A DNA stretch of 64,000 nt from Mesorhizobium sp. SARCC-RB16n (GTDB lineage Bacteria; Pseudomonadota; Alphaproteobacteria; Rhizobiales; Rhizobiaceae): contig NZ_ML703287.1 of NCBI RefSeq assembly GCF_008520305.1, positions 81,221 through 145,220 on the forward strand, written 5' to 3'. Shown in pieces: positions 16,450 to 24,678 of this stretch. Made by a program: the position numbers and the translations under genes. The notes beneath the pieces were generated by a model, which searched no databases, had not been told where the DNA came from, and saw only the letters and a list, made by a program, of their open reading frames with translations. The stretch's first letter is position 1. The number at the start of each line of letters is the position of its first letter.

Positions 16450-17756
16450 GCGACAAGACCGAAAGGACCGGCGTCGTCATCGTCGGGGCCGGCTTCACCG
16501 GCCTCTCGGCCGCGATTGAATTGAAGCGCGCCGGCGTCGATTTCGTGCTGGTGGAAGCCCGCGATCGTGTCGGCGGCCGCGTCGAGGCGGTGCGAAACGG
16601 ACTTGGCGAGCGCATCGACAGCGGCGGCCAGTTCCTGTGCGAGGACATGCCGCAGCTGATGGAACTGGCCCGGACCCGGGGCAAGACCTTTGTCGAGACT
16701 TATGTCGAGGGCGATTTCATCACCCACCCGCCAATGTCGGTCGGCCAGGCCGGGCGCACCTATCATGCCTCGATGGCAATCCGCGAACGCATGAACAGGA
16801 TCGAGCCCAACGATCCTGCCATTGCAGGATTGACCGTTGCCGACTGGCTGGAGAGGCAAGATGACACGGCTAATGCCAAGGCGGCCTTCCGGTCGATGAT
16901 CGAGGGCCTGTGGTGCCTGGCGCTGGAGAAGGTGCCACTCTGGTACCTGATCGACAATGATCGCCGTATCACCAACGAGGTGCCGGAGCTGCAATATTCC
17001 CTGCGCGAGACGATGCAGTCGTTGGCCGATGATCTGGCTAGGGATTTCGGCGGCCGGGTGAGGCTCGGTGAACCGGTCACCGGCATCGAATACGGACTGC
17101 CGGGAGTGCGTGTTGTCTCGAGCAATGGCGTGGTCGAAGCGCGCGAAATTCTGGTCGCCGTGCCGCCGGCGACTGCCGCGAAGCTCGATTTTAAGCCCGC
17201 CTTGCCAGCAGCCCTGGAAGCGGCGCTCGGTGCCTGGGAAAGCGGCGCGGTGATCAAGATCCTGGTGCGCTATCCCAGGCCATTCTGGCGCGGGCGGGAT
17301 TTGAGCGGGATGGTGATGTGGCGCGATCTGCCGGGGCTGTTTGCCTGCGACGCCAGCAAGGATTCCGATCATGCCGCGCTTGTCGTCTTCGTCGGCGGAC
17401 CGTTGGCTCTGCGCTGGCACGAACTCGGCGACGGGGACCTGCGGGCGCACGTGACGACGAGACTTGTAGAGGCGCTCGGCCCCGATGCCGCCGATATTCT
17501 CGATTTCAGCCACCGCGACTGGACGCATGACCGCTGGAGCGGCGGTGCCTATAGCGACCTGATCGTCGATGTGACGGCGAGGGATGCCGAGCGAACCATT
17601 CTTGCCGGTGCGCCGCCGGTGCATTTCGCTTCGTCGGAATTGTCGCCGTCATTCCCGGGCTATGTCGAAGGCGCGATCGTGGCCGGGCGCATCGCGGCGC
17701 ACAGGATCATCGCCGATGTTCAGTCGGCCATCGCGACCAGGGCTTCGGGATCGTAG
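16446..17756 (+). CDS. Flavin-containing amine oxidoreductase (monoamine oxidase family)
   Basis: A 436-residue FAD enzyme: VVIVGAGFTGLSAAIELKRAG at residues 9-29, then VEARDRVGGRVEAVRNGLGERIDSGGQF, and a C-terminal flavin segment FASSELSPSFPGYVEGAIVAGRIAAHRI. Members oxidise primary or secondary amines to aldehydes, giving hydrogen peroxide or reducing an acceptor. Translation must start at TTG (16446), which overlaps the stop of the binding protein by four bases (TTGA); no ATG precedes the flavin motif. It ends the plus-strand operon, and its last 37 bases overlap the end of the convergent ATPase gene. It most likely attacks the amine brought in by the PotABCD-like system. Confidence 0.85.
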   Translation: MSDKTERTGVVIVGAGFTGLSAAIELKRAGVDFVLVEARDRVGGRVEAVRNGLGERIDSGGQFLCEDMPQLMELARTRGKTFVETYVEGDFITHPPMSVGQAGRTYHASMAIRERMNRIEPNDPAIAGLTVADWLERQDDTANAKAAFRSMIEGLWCLALEKVPLWYLIDNDRRITNEVPELQYSLRETMQSLADDLARDFGGRVRLGEPVTGIEYGLPGVRVVSSNGVVEAREILVAVPPATAAKLDFKPALPAALEAALGAWESGAVIKILVRYPRPFWRGRDLSGMVMWRDLPGLFACDASKDSDHAALVVFVGGPLALRWHELGDGDLRAHVTTRLVEALGPDAADILDFSHRDWTHDRWSGGAYSDLIVDVTARDAERTILAGAPPVHFASSELSPSFPGYVEGAIVAGRIAAHRIIADVQSAIATRASGS

Positions 17757-18853
17757 GCGAGGCGGATGGAGGTGCCGACCGGGATGTCATCGGCGCCGAA
17801 ATCGTTGGTCTCGGTCACCGAGAGCGGCTTTTCCAGGCCGGGGATCTCGACGATCAGATGGGTGATCTCGCCGAAATAGTGGCGCTCGACCACCTTGCCG
17901 GCGACCTCGAATTTAGCTGTCGCATTGTCCCATAGCACGCGCAGCCGCTCCGGCCTGATGCCCAGCGTCGCGCCGCCGCCATTGCGCACGAAAGCCTTCG
18001 GCTTGTCGGTCTTGATGCGGCCGAATCCGAGCGTGTCGACGACCAGCGAGGCACCGTTCTCCTCGACGATCTCAGCCTTGACGAAGTTCATGCCGCCAAG
18101 GAAGTCGGCGACCTGGCGGTCGACCGGACGCTGGTAGATTTCCTTTGGGGAGGCGACCTGCGCGATCCTGCCGCCGAACATCACGGCGATGCGGTCGGAC
18201 ATGGCGAGCGCCTCATACTGGTCGTGGGTGACCAATACGAAAGTGATGCCGACGGCCTGCTGCAGGCGGCGCAGCTCGACCTGCATTTGCTCGCGCAGCT
18301 TCTTGTCGAGCGCCGACAGCGGCTCGTCGAGCAGCAGCACTTTTGGCCGCATCACCAGCGCACGGGCAAGCGCCACACGCTGGCGCTGGCCGCCGGAAAG
18401 CTCTGTGGCAAGCCGCTTGCCGAGGCCGGTGAGCGAAACCTGCGCCAGCGCCTCCTCAACCCGGCGCTTCTCCTCGCCGCCTTGTAATTTCAGCCGCTTC
18501 AGTCCGTAGGCAACGTTCTGCTCGACATTGAGGTGCGGGAAGATCGCATAGCTCTGGAACACCATATTGGTCGGCCGGCGATTGGGCGGGATGCCTTCCA
18601 TGGGCTGGCCGCCGACCGCGATCGAACCGCTGGTCGGGTTGTCGAAGCCGGCGATCATGCGCAAAAGCGTGGTCTTGCCGCAGCCGGACGGGCCGAGCAG
18701 CGAGAAAAACTCGCCTTCCCTGATGGTCAGGGTGGCATCGTCAAGCGCCTTGAATGCCCCATAGCTGCGGGTGACGTTGCGGATCTCGATCATCGGTCTT
18801 TCGGATTGGATCCTGTCCGCGTGAGGGCGTTCGATCTGCGGCTGCTCAGGCAT
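17720..18853 (-). CDS. ABC transporter ATPase, PotA-like
   Basis: A 377-residue ATPase of the spermidine/putrescine class. Walker A GPSGCGKTT is at about residues 54-62, the signature [15 protein letters not shown] near 155, Walker B VLLLDEPLSALD near 177, and a TOBE domain covers the C-terminal third. It energises the two permeases upstream. The ATG at 18853 is preceded by GAGGGAGG and overlaps the stop of the PotC-like gene by eight bases; a longer in-frame reading to 18910 is less likely. It ends the operon and its 3' end overlaps the convergent amine oxidase gene by 37 bases. Confidence 0.9.
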   Translation of the reverse strand: MPEQPQIERPHADRIQSERPMIEIRNVTRSYGAFKALDDATLTIREGEFFSLLGPSGCGKTTLLRMIAGFDNPTSGSIAVGGQPMEGIPPNRRPTNMVFQSYAIFPHLNVEQNVAYGLKRLKLQGGEEKRRVEEALAQVSLTGLGKRLATELSGGQRQRVALARALVMRPKVLLLDEPLSALDKKLREQMQVELRRLQQAVGITFVLVTHDQYEALAMSDRIAVMFGGRIAQVASPKEIYQRPVDRQVADFLGGMNFVKAEIVEENGASLVVDTLGFGRIKTDKPKAFVRNGGGATLGIRPERLRVLWDNATAKFEVAGKVVERHYFGEITHLIVEIPGLEKPLSVTETNDFGADDIPVGTSIRLAYDPEALVAMAD

Positions 18854-19667
18854 AGAGGCCTCCCTCGTTCTGGGTGCGTCTGGCCGCGCGGCGACGCAGG
18901 ATTTCGGCAATTGTCATCAGCAGGAATGAGGCAACCAGCAGCAGCGTGCCCAGCGCCAGCACGCCGGGCAGTTTCGAGGCGAAGCGCAACTGGCCCCAGA
19001 TGTAGATCGGCAGCGTCGCCTCGGTGCCGGTGAGGAAGAAGGCGATGATGAACTCATCCAGCGAGATGGTGAAGCAGACGAGCAGGCTGGAAATGATCGC
19101 CGGCGCCACCATCGGCAGCGTCACGCGCCGGAAGGTGCCGAAGGCGCTCTCGCCGAGGTCGGCGGAGGCTTCTTCCAGGCTGCGGTCGAAACCCTCGAAC
19201 CCCGAAGTCAGCACCGTCATCGAATAGGGAATGCAGATCAGGACGTGGCCGAGCACGACGGTGAACAGCGAGAGGCTCAAGCCGAGCTGCAGCATCACCA
19301 GCAGCATGGAGATGGCAACGATGACCTCGGGCAGCACAAGCGGCGCCATGATCAGGCCGTTTATGGTACGGCGACCGGGATAGCGGTAGCGGGTGATCGA
19401 GCGGGCGGCGAGAATGCCGAGCACGGTGGCGAGCAAGGAAGCCGACACGCCGACGATCAGGCTGTTCCATGCGGCGTCGAGCAGCGCCGGTGTGCGCGGC
19501 AGGTCCTCGTACCATTGCAAGGTGAAGCCGGTCAGCGGGAATTTCGGGGTCGCTGCCGTGTTGACCGAGAAGATCGGCAGGAAGATGACGGGCAGGTAGA
19601 GGAAGACGATGTAGAGGAACGCGTAGGCAGACAGCCAGCCGCCTGGCAGGAAGCGCCGCGCCCTCAT
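18846..19667 (-). CDS. ABC transporter permease, PotC-like
   Basis: A 273-residue inner-membrane permease with about six spans. The EAA loop EEASADLGESAFGTFRRVTLPM near residue 165 docks the ATPase. The first span is YAFLYIVFLYLPVIFLPIF. It pairs with the PotB-like permease, whose stop overlaps its start by four bases (ATGA). Together with the ATPase and the twin binding proteins at 14.2-16.4 kb it forms a complete polyamine-type importer, though the binding proteins are on the opposite strand. Confidence 0.9.
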   Translation of the reverse strand: MRARRFLPGGWLSAYAFLYIVFLYLPVIFLPIFSVNTAATPKFPLTGFTLQWYEDLPRTPALLDAAWNSLIVGVSASLLATVLGILAARSITRYRYPGRRTINGLIMAPLVLPEVIVAISMLLVMLQLGLSLSLFTVVLGHVLICIPYSMTVLTSGFEGFDRSLEEASADLGESAFGTFRRVTLPMVAPAIISSLLVCFTISLDEFIIAFFLTGTEATLPIYIWGQLRFASKLPGVLALGTLLLVASFLLMTIAEILRRRAARRTQNEGGLYA

Positions 19668-20581
19668 CGCGCCATCCTTTGCAGGGTGCGGATGATCAGC
19701 ACCGTGGCGCCGGCTATCAGGGAGACGATCAGCATGGTGGTGACGGACAGGGCGGCACCCAGCGGCCAGTTGGCCGCCTTGCCGAACTGTGCCTGGATGG
19801 CGTTGGCGATCATGACGCCGTCCTTGCCGCCGACAAGTTTTGGCGTGACATAGTCGCCGACCGTCGGGATCATGACGATCAGCGCAGCAGAGATGACGCC
19901 CGGTGCCGACAGAGGCAAGGTCACGCGCAGGAACGAGCGCAAGGGGCCGTCGCCAAGATCGGTGGCCGCTTCGACCAGCGTGCGGTCGACCTTCTCCAGG
20001 GACACGAAGATCGGCAGAATGGCGAAGGCCGCCCAGGCATGAGTAAGCGTGATGATGACGGCGCTCGAATTGTAGAGCAGGGCGGTCGACGGTTCGTCGA
20101 TGATGCCAAGGCCCATCAGGCCGGAATTCAAGACGCCATTATAGCCCAGGATGACCTTCCACGACATCACGCGCAAGAGATAGCTGGTCCAGAACGGGAT
20201 GGTGATGAGGAACAGCCACAGGCTCTTGTGGCGGCCGCCATGGAAGGAAATGAAATAGGCGATCGGGTATGCGAGGAGGACGGTAAACAGGCTGACCGTC
20301 AGCGAGATGTAGAGCGAGCGCCACAAGAGATCACGGTAGATCGGCTCGGTCAGCGCAATGCGGTAGTTTTCCAGCGTGAAGGTGCGGTCGATGGTCAGGT
20401 AGTGCTGCGTCCAGAAGGAGTGGGCGATGACCACCAGTATCGGCAGGACCAGCAGGATGAGCGCGTAGAGGAAGGTCGGGCTGATCAGGGCAAAGCCCTG
20501 TACTGGCTCGGATTGCAGAAGGGCATTTCGTCTGGCCCGCGTCATGCGCAACGGGGGCGACCCTTCCGCAGCCACCGTCAT
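19664..20581 (-). CDS. ABC transporter permease, PotB-like
   Basis: A 305-residue permease. After a cytoplasmic leader the first span is FALISPTFLYALILLVLPILVVIA. The EAA loop is EAATDLGDGPLRSFLRVTLPLSAPG near residue 210. It is the first gene of the minus-strand transporter operon (PotB-PotC-PotA order). The ATG at 20581 has GGAGCCC about ten bases before it; an extended reading to 20638 adds residues with no family match. Its promoter region is shared with the divergent aminotransferase gene and contains the candidate operator at 20737. Confidence 0.88.
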   Translation of the reverse strand: MTVAAEGSPPLRMTRARRNALLQSEPVQGFALISPTFLYALILLVLPILVVIAHSFWTQHYLTIDRTFTLENYRIALTEPIYRDLLWRSLYISLTVSLFTVLLAYPIAYFISFHGGRHKSLWLFLITIPFWTSYLLRVMSWKVILGYNGVLNSGLMGLGIIDEPSTALLYNSSAVIITLTHAWAAFAILPIFVSLEKVDRTLVEAATDLGDGPLRSFLRVTLPLSAPGVISAALIVMIPTVGDYVTPKLVGGKDGVMIANAIQAQFGKAANWPLGAALSVTTMLIVSLIAGATVLIIRTLQRMAR

Positions 20582-20736
20582 TGGAGGGCTCCGGGTGTGA
20601 TTTCGGTCGCTAGCCTGGACTGTCCCGCCATACGGCATCCCATTGGGCTGGCGCCGGCTATTGTTCCCCTTGCCGGCTTTCTTTCATCATGCGCGCATCC
20701 GCGGATTGAAATCAAGCGCTAATTCTGCAATATTGA

Positions 20737-20752
20737 TTGAACGGACATTCAA
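20737..20752. promoter_or_regulatory. Candidate operator B of the island (TTGAAC-N4-ATTCAA)
   Basis: The 16-base inverted repeat TTGAACGGACATTCAA lies between the divergent PotB-like and aminotransferase genes. It matches the sites at 12511 and 23698 in half-sites and spacing, so it could control both directions. The half-site is preceded by another TTGA at 20733-20736. Confidence 0.62.
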
Positions 20753-20837
20753 AATGGTGTGGGCAGGGCGGCGATTTCCGCTATAGCGAACCAGATTGAT
20801 GGCCGGAAAAATTCGATGGGATGATGTGGAGGCGACG

Positions 20838-22256
20838 ATGGCGGCCGTGAGAGACCTGAAGGCGAGCGAAGTGGCGGGCGCTGGAGGTGATGATGCGGTC
20901 GAACTGGCCAAGCGTCATCTCATCCAGCCTTGGCCTTATGCCGGTTCCGTCGGCACCGAGGCACGCGCGCTGATTGGCGAAGGCGACGGCATCTACATCA
21001 CCGACAGCACCGGCAAGCGGCTGATCGACGGGCCTGCCGGCATGTGGTGCGTCAATGTCGGCCATCGTCGAGAGGAGCTCGCCAGGGTGATGTACGACCA
21101 GGCGATGGCGCTGTCCTACAACACGCCCTGGTACACGATGAACGCGCCATCGGCGGAACTTGCCAAACGCATCGCCGGCCATGCCCCGGGCGACCTCAGT
21201 CATGTGTTCTACACTACGGGTGGCTCGTCAGCGGTTGAGACGGCGCTGCGCTTCATGCAGTTCTACAACAATGTGCGCGGCCGTCCGGAAAAGAAGCTGA
21301 TCCTGAGCCGAGGCGGCGCCTATCACGGCTCGACCTATCTGTCGGCCTCGCTCAACGGCCGCCCGCGCGACCGCGACTGGATGGATGGCGCCGACGAACT
21401 GGTGGTCAAGCTGGCCTCGCCCGATCCCTTCCGCCGGCCCAAGGGCATGAGCCTTGCCGACTTCACCGATTTCCTCGTCGACCAGTTCCGCGACACGGTC
21501 GCGCGCGTCGGCGCCGACAGAATAGGCGCTTTCGTCGGCGAGCCGGTGCAGGCCTCCGGCGGCGTCGTCGTGCCGCCCGACGGCTACCTCAAGCGTATCC
21601 GCGAGATCTGCCGCGAAAACGACATCCTCTTTATCTCCGACGAGGTGGTGACGGGCTTCGGCCGGCTTGGCCATGTCTTCGCCTCGGGCGATGTCTTCGG
21701 CATCGATCCCGACATGATCACCTTCGCCAAAGGCGTCACCTCAGGCTATTTCCCTCTCGGCGGCGTTATCATCTCGGAGCTGCTGCTGGAAAACCTGCGT
21801 CGTTCCAACCATCCCGACGCGCTGTTCGGCCACGGCCTGACCTACACCAGCCATCCCGTCGGCTGCGCGGTGGCCTTGAAGAATCTCGACCTGCTGGAGG
21901 AGGGCGTGCTTGCCCACACTCAGGCCGTGGCGCCCTATTTCCAGGCCCAATTGAAGACGCTGGAAGAGCTGCCGCTGGTCGGCGAAGTGCGCGGCGTGGG
22001 GCTGATGGGCTGCGTGGAATGCGTCGCCGACCGCGAAAGCAAGGATCCGCTGCAGCTCGACAAGGATGTCGGCAAACGCATCGACGCCCACTGCCACGAA
22101 CTCGGCCTGCTGGTGCGGCCGCTGATCAACATGTGCGTGATGTCGCCACCGCTCATCATCACCCGCGAGCAGATCGACGACATGGTGGGCATCCTGCGCG
22201 AAGGCATTTCGCGGACAATGGACGATCTCAGGAAAGAGGGTGTGTGGCGGGGGTGA
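20838..22256 (+). CDS. Class III PLP aminotransferase, putrescine-pyruvate (SpuC)-like
   Basis: A 472-residue class III omega-aminotransferase. Visible segments are MWCVNVGHRREELARVMYDQ, FYTTGGSSAVETALRFM for cofactor phosphate binding, ISDEVVTGFGRLGH for the PLP pyridine, and ITFAKGVTSGYFPLGG with the Schiff-base Lys. Enzymes this close to SpuC transfer the terminal amine of putrescine or similar omega-amines to pyruvate, giving an aminoaldehyde. It is transcribed divergently from the PotBCA-like operon behind operator B. TGGAGG lies six bases before the ATG at 20838; an in-frame ATG at 20799 lacks such a site. The substrate is inferred from family and context. Confidence 0.86.
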   Translation: MAAVRDLKASEVAGAGGDDAVELAKRHLIQPWPYAGSVGTEARALIGEGDGIYITDSTGKRLIDGPAGMWCVNVGHRREELARVMYDQAMALSYNTPWYTMNAPSAELAKRIAGHAPGDLSHVFYTTGGSSAVETALRFMQFYNNVRGRPEKKLILSRGGAYHGSTYLSASLNGRPRDRDWMDGADELVVKLASPDPFRRPKGMSLADFTDFLVDQFRDTVARVGADRIGAFVGEPVQASGGVVVPPDGYLKRIREICRENDILFISDEVVTGFGRLGHVFASGDVFGIDPDMITFAKGVTSGYFPLGGVIISELLLENLRRSNHPDALFGHGLTYTSHPVGCAVALKNLDLLEEGVLAHTQAVAPYFQAQLKTLEELPLVGEVRGVGLMGCVECVADRESKDPLQLDKDVGKRIDAHCHELGLLVRPLINMCVMSPPLIITREQIDDMVGILREGISRTMDDLRKEGVWRG

Positions 22257-22263
22257 GTTTCTT

Positions 22264-22437
22264 CCTTCTTCCCGTTTTACGGGGAGAAGGTGCCCGGAGG
22301 GCGGATGAGGGCGGCGCCGACATCGGCAATTGGCCTCCATGCCGGCGAACTCCCGCGTGAAGCGATAACCTTACAAGCTCGGCGCTGTCACTCACCTGCC
22401 TGCCGGCATCCTCTCCCCGTATAGAGACGGGGAGAGG
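22264..22437. repeat. Rhizobial intergenic mosaic (RIME-like) palindromic element
   Basis: The gap between two convergent genes begins with CCTTCTTCCCG (22264-22274) facing CGGGGAGAAGG (22280-22290), and ends with CCTCTCCCCGT (22410-22420) facing ACGGGGAGAGG (22427-22437), an 11-base perfect stem. Such paired palindromes with GGGCGGATGAGGG and CTGCCGGC cores are typical rhizobial repeats. It may also end transcription from both sides. Confidence 0.65.
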
Positions 22438-22475
22438 GGCGCTGTCATTGGCGGCTTCGCCAATTACCAGCGTTC

Positions 22476-23678
22476 TTACCCTCGCGACCGCAGCGCGTCG
22501 TTCAAATTCCACATGTCCTTTTCCTCCGGCGCGGTCTCCAGGCCGAGTACCGGAATCTGCTTGCGCAGATGGTCGTGGTGGGTGCGCACGCCATATTCGA
22601 GGTCGGAGAGGTAAAAGCCCTCGAAGGCCTCGGACAGCATGGATTCGTTCGACCAGACCGAGAGCTGCACATCTTCCGACATGGTGTCGCGATCGATGCG
22701 GAAGGAGAGGTAACGGGCGGCGGCCTGCTCGCGGCTTTCGTCGCGATAGCGGTAGATCGCGCCACGCAGCAGCGTTTCACCCGTCGACAGCGGAAACTCC
22801 TGATAGAACTGCACCGATTCCGGCATCACCGAGAGAACCGCGTTGGGGAAGATGCCGTAATAGACCCAGGCCTTCCTGAGATGGTCCGGCAGATGTGTCG
22901 GCTCCGGCGCGATCTTGACGTAGTTCTTGACGCTCCAGCGTCGGCCGGCATGCGGATTGTAGGTGGCGAAGGAGCGCGATACGCCATTGATGAAAGGCTC
23001 GTCGAAATAGGTGGCGCCGTAGAGATCCTGCAGGGCCGGATGCGCCATGGCGACGTGATAACCTTCGTTGTCGACGTCGCGCACCGACTTCCAGTTGACC
23101 GGTGTCTTCTGGGTCCAGATACCCCAGGAGGGCACCATGTCGGCGGCCTTGTAATGCGCAAATTCGGGTTCGATCGGCTTCAACAGCTCGGCGACGGAGG
23201 GCTGTGGCCCGCCATTGCGGAAGCGGATGAAGATGAAGCCCATCCAGACTTCGAGATCGAGCGGCATCAGGCCGAACTCGGTCTTGTCGAGGTCGGGGAA
23301 GGAGCGCGGACGAGCGGCGCCGCGCAGCGTGCCGTCGAGATTGTACACCCAGCCGTGAAACGGGCAGACCAGCGCGTTCTTGCAATTGCCCTGGCTGTCG
23401 GCCACGACGCGGCTGCCGCGGTGGCGACACATGTTGTTGAAGCCGCGCACGACGCCGTCCTTGCCGCGCACGATCAGAGCGCGCTCGCCAATGACATCCA
23501 TGGTGAGGTAGTCGCCGGCATTCGGTATGTCACAGACATGCCCGGCGATCTGCCAATGATTGCGGAAGACATGCTCCTTTTCCAGCTCGAGAAGGGCGGT
23601 GGAATGGTAACTCCAGCCCGGTAATCCCCGCCGGTCCCAATCGTTCGGGATTGCCACGTCACGGAGGTGCGGGTTCAT
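22476..23678 (-). CDS. Rieske non-heme iron oxygenase, alpha subunit (demethylase-like)
   Basis: A 400-residue oxygenase. The Rieske cluster ligands are C84-x-H86 (CRHRG) and C105-x2-H108 (CPFHGW). The mononuclear iron site DNEGYHVAMAH supplies His208 and His213, with Asp203 as the bridging residue. It belongs to the group including choline-derived betaine demethylases and carnitine oxygenases that remove N-methyl or N-alkyl groups using O2 and NADH. No reductase subunit gene lies in the window, so electrons must come from elsewhere. The ATG at 23678 has AAGAGA upstream; the longer reading to 23768 would run through the operator. It is monocistronic and likely repressed through the repeat at 23698. 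Confidence 0.87.
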   Translation of the reverse strand: MNPHLRDVAIPNDWDRRGLPGWSYHSTALLELEKEHVFRNHWQIAGHVCDIPNAGDYLTMDVIGERALIVRGKDGVVRGFNNMCRHRGSRVVADSQGNCKNALVCPFHGWVYNLDGTLRGAARPRSFPDLDKTEFGLMPLDLEVWMGFIFIRFRNGGPQPSVAELLKPIEPEFAHYKAADMVPSWGIWTQKTPVNWKSVRDVDNEGYHVAMAHPALQDLYGATYFDEPFINGVSRSFATYNPHAGRRWSVKNYVKIAPEPTHLPDHLRKAWVYYGIFPNAVLSVMPESVQFYQEFPLSTGETLLRGAIYRYRDESREQAAARYLSFRIDRDTMSEDVQLSVWSNESMLSEAFEGFYLSDLEYGVRTHHDHLRKQIPVLGLETAPEEKDMWNLNDALRSRG

Positions 23679-23697
23679 AAAACGTCTCTTCTTTTTA

Positions 23698-23713
23698 TTG
23701 AATATGCATTCAA
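23698..23713. promoter_or_regulatory. Candidate operator A of the island (TTGAAT-N4-ATTCAA)
   Basis: The 16-base repeat TTGAATATGCATTCAA, flanked by TA on both sides, lies 20 bases before the Rieske gene start on the minus strand. It has the same half-sites and spacing as those at 12511 and 20737. Its place between promoter and ribosome binding site suits repression. Confidence 0.65.
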
Positions 23714-23725
23714 TATAATCATATT

Positions 23726-23741
23726 TTGCATTGAAATGCAA
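23726..23741. promoter_or_regulatory. Second palindrome in the Rieske promoter
   Basis: TTGCATT and AATGCAA (23726-23741) are perfect 7-base arms around GA. It sits 12 bases beyond operator A. It may bind a second regulator or simply be AT-rich promoter DNA. Its half-site differs from the island consensus. Confidence 0.35.
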
Positions 23742-24130
23742 TGGCTTGTGGAAATACGCAGATTCCACAGCGAAAATGTCAGCCCCGGTTCCAACGGAAT
23801 CTTGCTCCGCTGCGGGCTCTGAAAACGCCGGAAAATCCGGGTGTTAGTCAGAGTTCCATGACCTCCACCCGTCGCCGGTTCACGCTGCAAATCGCACCGT
23901 TCGGACAAGGTCTCTCGCCGGCAAGAAAAAAGCGCCGTTCGCGTCGGCTGCCGACGGATGCACGCAGGGTAACCCGCCGGCGCGGATCAAAATAGCCAAT
24001 GAGTGATTTTGCCCGGTTTTGCCCGTATTGATGTTTCAATCCGGTTACATTGCCGGGCTCTCGTCACCTTAGCGCCGTTACAAAGCGCGATTAAATTCGT
24101 TTTATCGCAAAAAGAAAATCAACGAAGGGG
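23742..24130. other. Intergenic stretch without a convincing gene
   Basis: About 390 bases between the Rieske promoter and the secreted small protein. Short open frames exist on both strands but lack ribosome binding sites and natural composition. The last 80 bases become AT-rich (TTAAATTCG, TTTTATCGCAAAAAG), consistent with the promoter of the gene at 24131. Confidence 0.5.
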
Positions 24131-24544
24131 ATGATGATGCATGCGAAAGTCCAGATCACCAGCGGCAACCGCTTTCAGGCTCCAGAGCGCGCTGACCGCC
24201 GCCCGAAGCTGGCGCTTCGCCAGCGTGCCAGCGACCACCCGATGGCAATGTTCATGGCGCTGGCTGCTTGCGCCTTCGCCGGCATGGCGTTCACGCCGAC
24301 GGTCGGCCCAGCCTTCGCTTCGTTGAATCCGCCCGCCAACATCGTCGAGGGTGCGCCGACCACGACCACGACCGCCCGCCTGCCGATGCCCACGATCGAT
24401 TTCGCCTGCAAGGGGCAGGCCTGGGGTGCCGAGAGTGTGGATTGCCTGCGCGCCATTGCCGAGCAGTCCGGAACGCACAAGGCCCGCGCGATCCGCATGA
24501 TCGCCAACGCCGCGCCGCTGACCGGCACGCCGAACATCTTCTGA
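24131..24544 (+). CDS. Secreted or membrane-anchored small protein, unknown
   Basis: A 137-residue protein. The first 37 residues are basic; a hydrophobic stretch, MAMFMALAACAFAGMAFTP near residues 38-56, looks like a signal or anchor, followed by a Thr/Pro-rich segment and FACKGQAWGAESVDCLRAIAEQSG with two Cys that could form a disulfide. GAAGGGG precedes a run of three ATG codons (24131, 24134, 24137), so the exact start is uncertain. I do not recognise the family; it is probably exported. It has its own AT-rich promoter and is followed by a short palindromic repeat. Confidence 0.6.
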   Translation: MMMHAKVQITSGNRFQAPERADRRPKLALRQRASDHPMAMFMALAACAFAGMAFTPTVGPAFASLNPPANIVEGAPTTTTTARLPMPTIDFACKGQAWGAESVDCLRAIAEQSGTHKARAIRMIANAAPLTGTPNIF

Positions 24545-24570
24545 TTTCTGTCTTCGGGTTTCTGCCTGGC

Positions 24571-24606
24571 CATGCTCCCGAAAACCGGTTCCCGTGGGGA
24601 TCATGC
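24571..24606. repeat. Short dispersed palindrome (GAAAACCGGTTCCC type)
   Basis: CATGCTCCCG at 24571 and GGGGATCATG near 24596 flank AAAACCGGTTCCC. This imperfect inverted repeat with a GAAAACCGGTTCCC core recurs in intergenic DNA of Rhizobiales by my recollection. It may serve as a transcription end between the secreted protein and the convergent kinase. Confidence 0.4.
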
Positions 24607-24678
24607 CCTGGCCCCCCCGAGCGCTTCCTCCAGCACTCCCTTCGGCTCCCGCCGCGACGTCGGCCGGGGGCCTCTTTC

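Noticed and set aside
23741-23995. 84-residue plus-strand frame upstream of the secreted protein
   Set aside because: Starts inside the palindrome at 23726-23741, very rich in Arg and Pro, no ribosome binding site.
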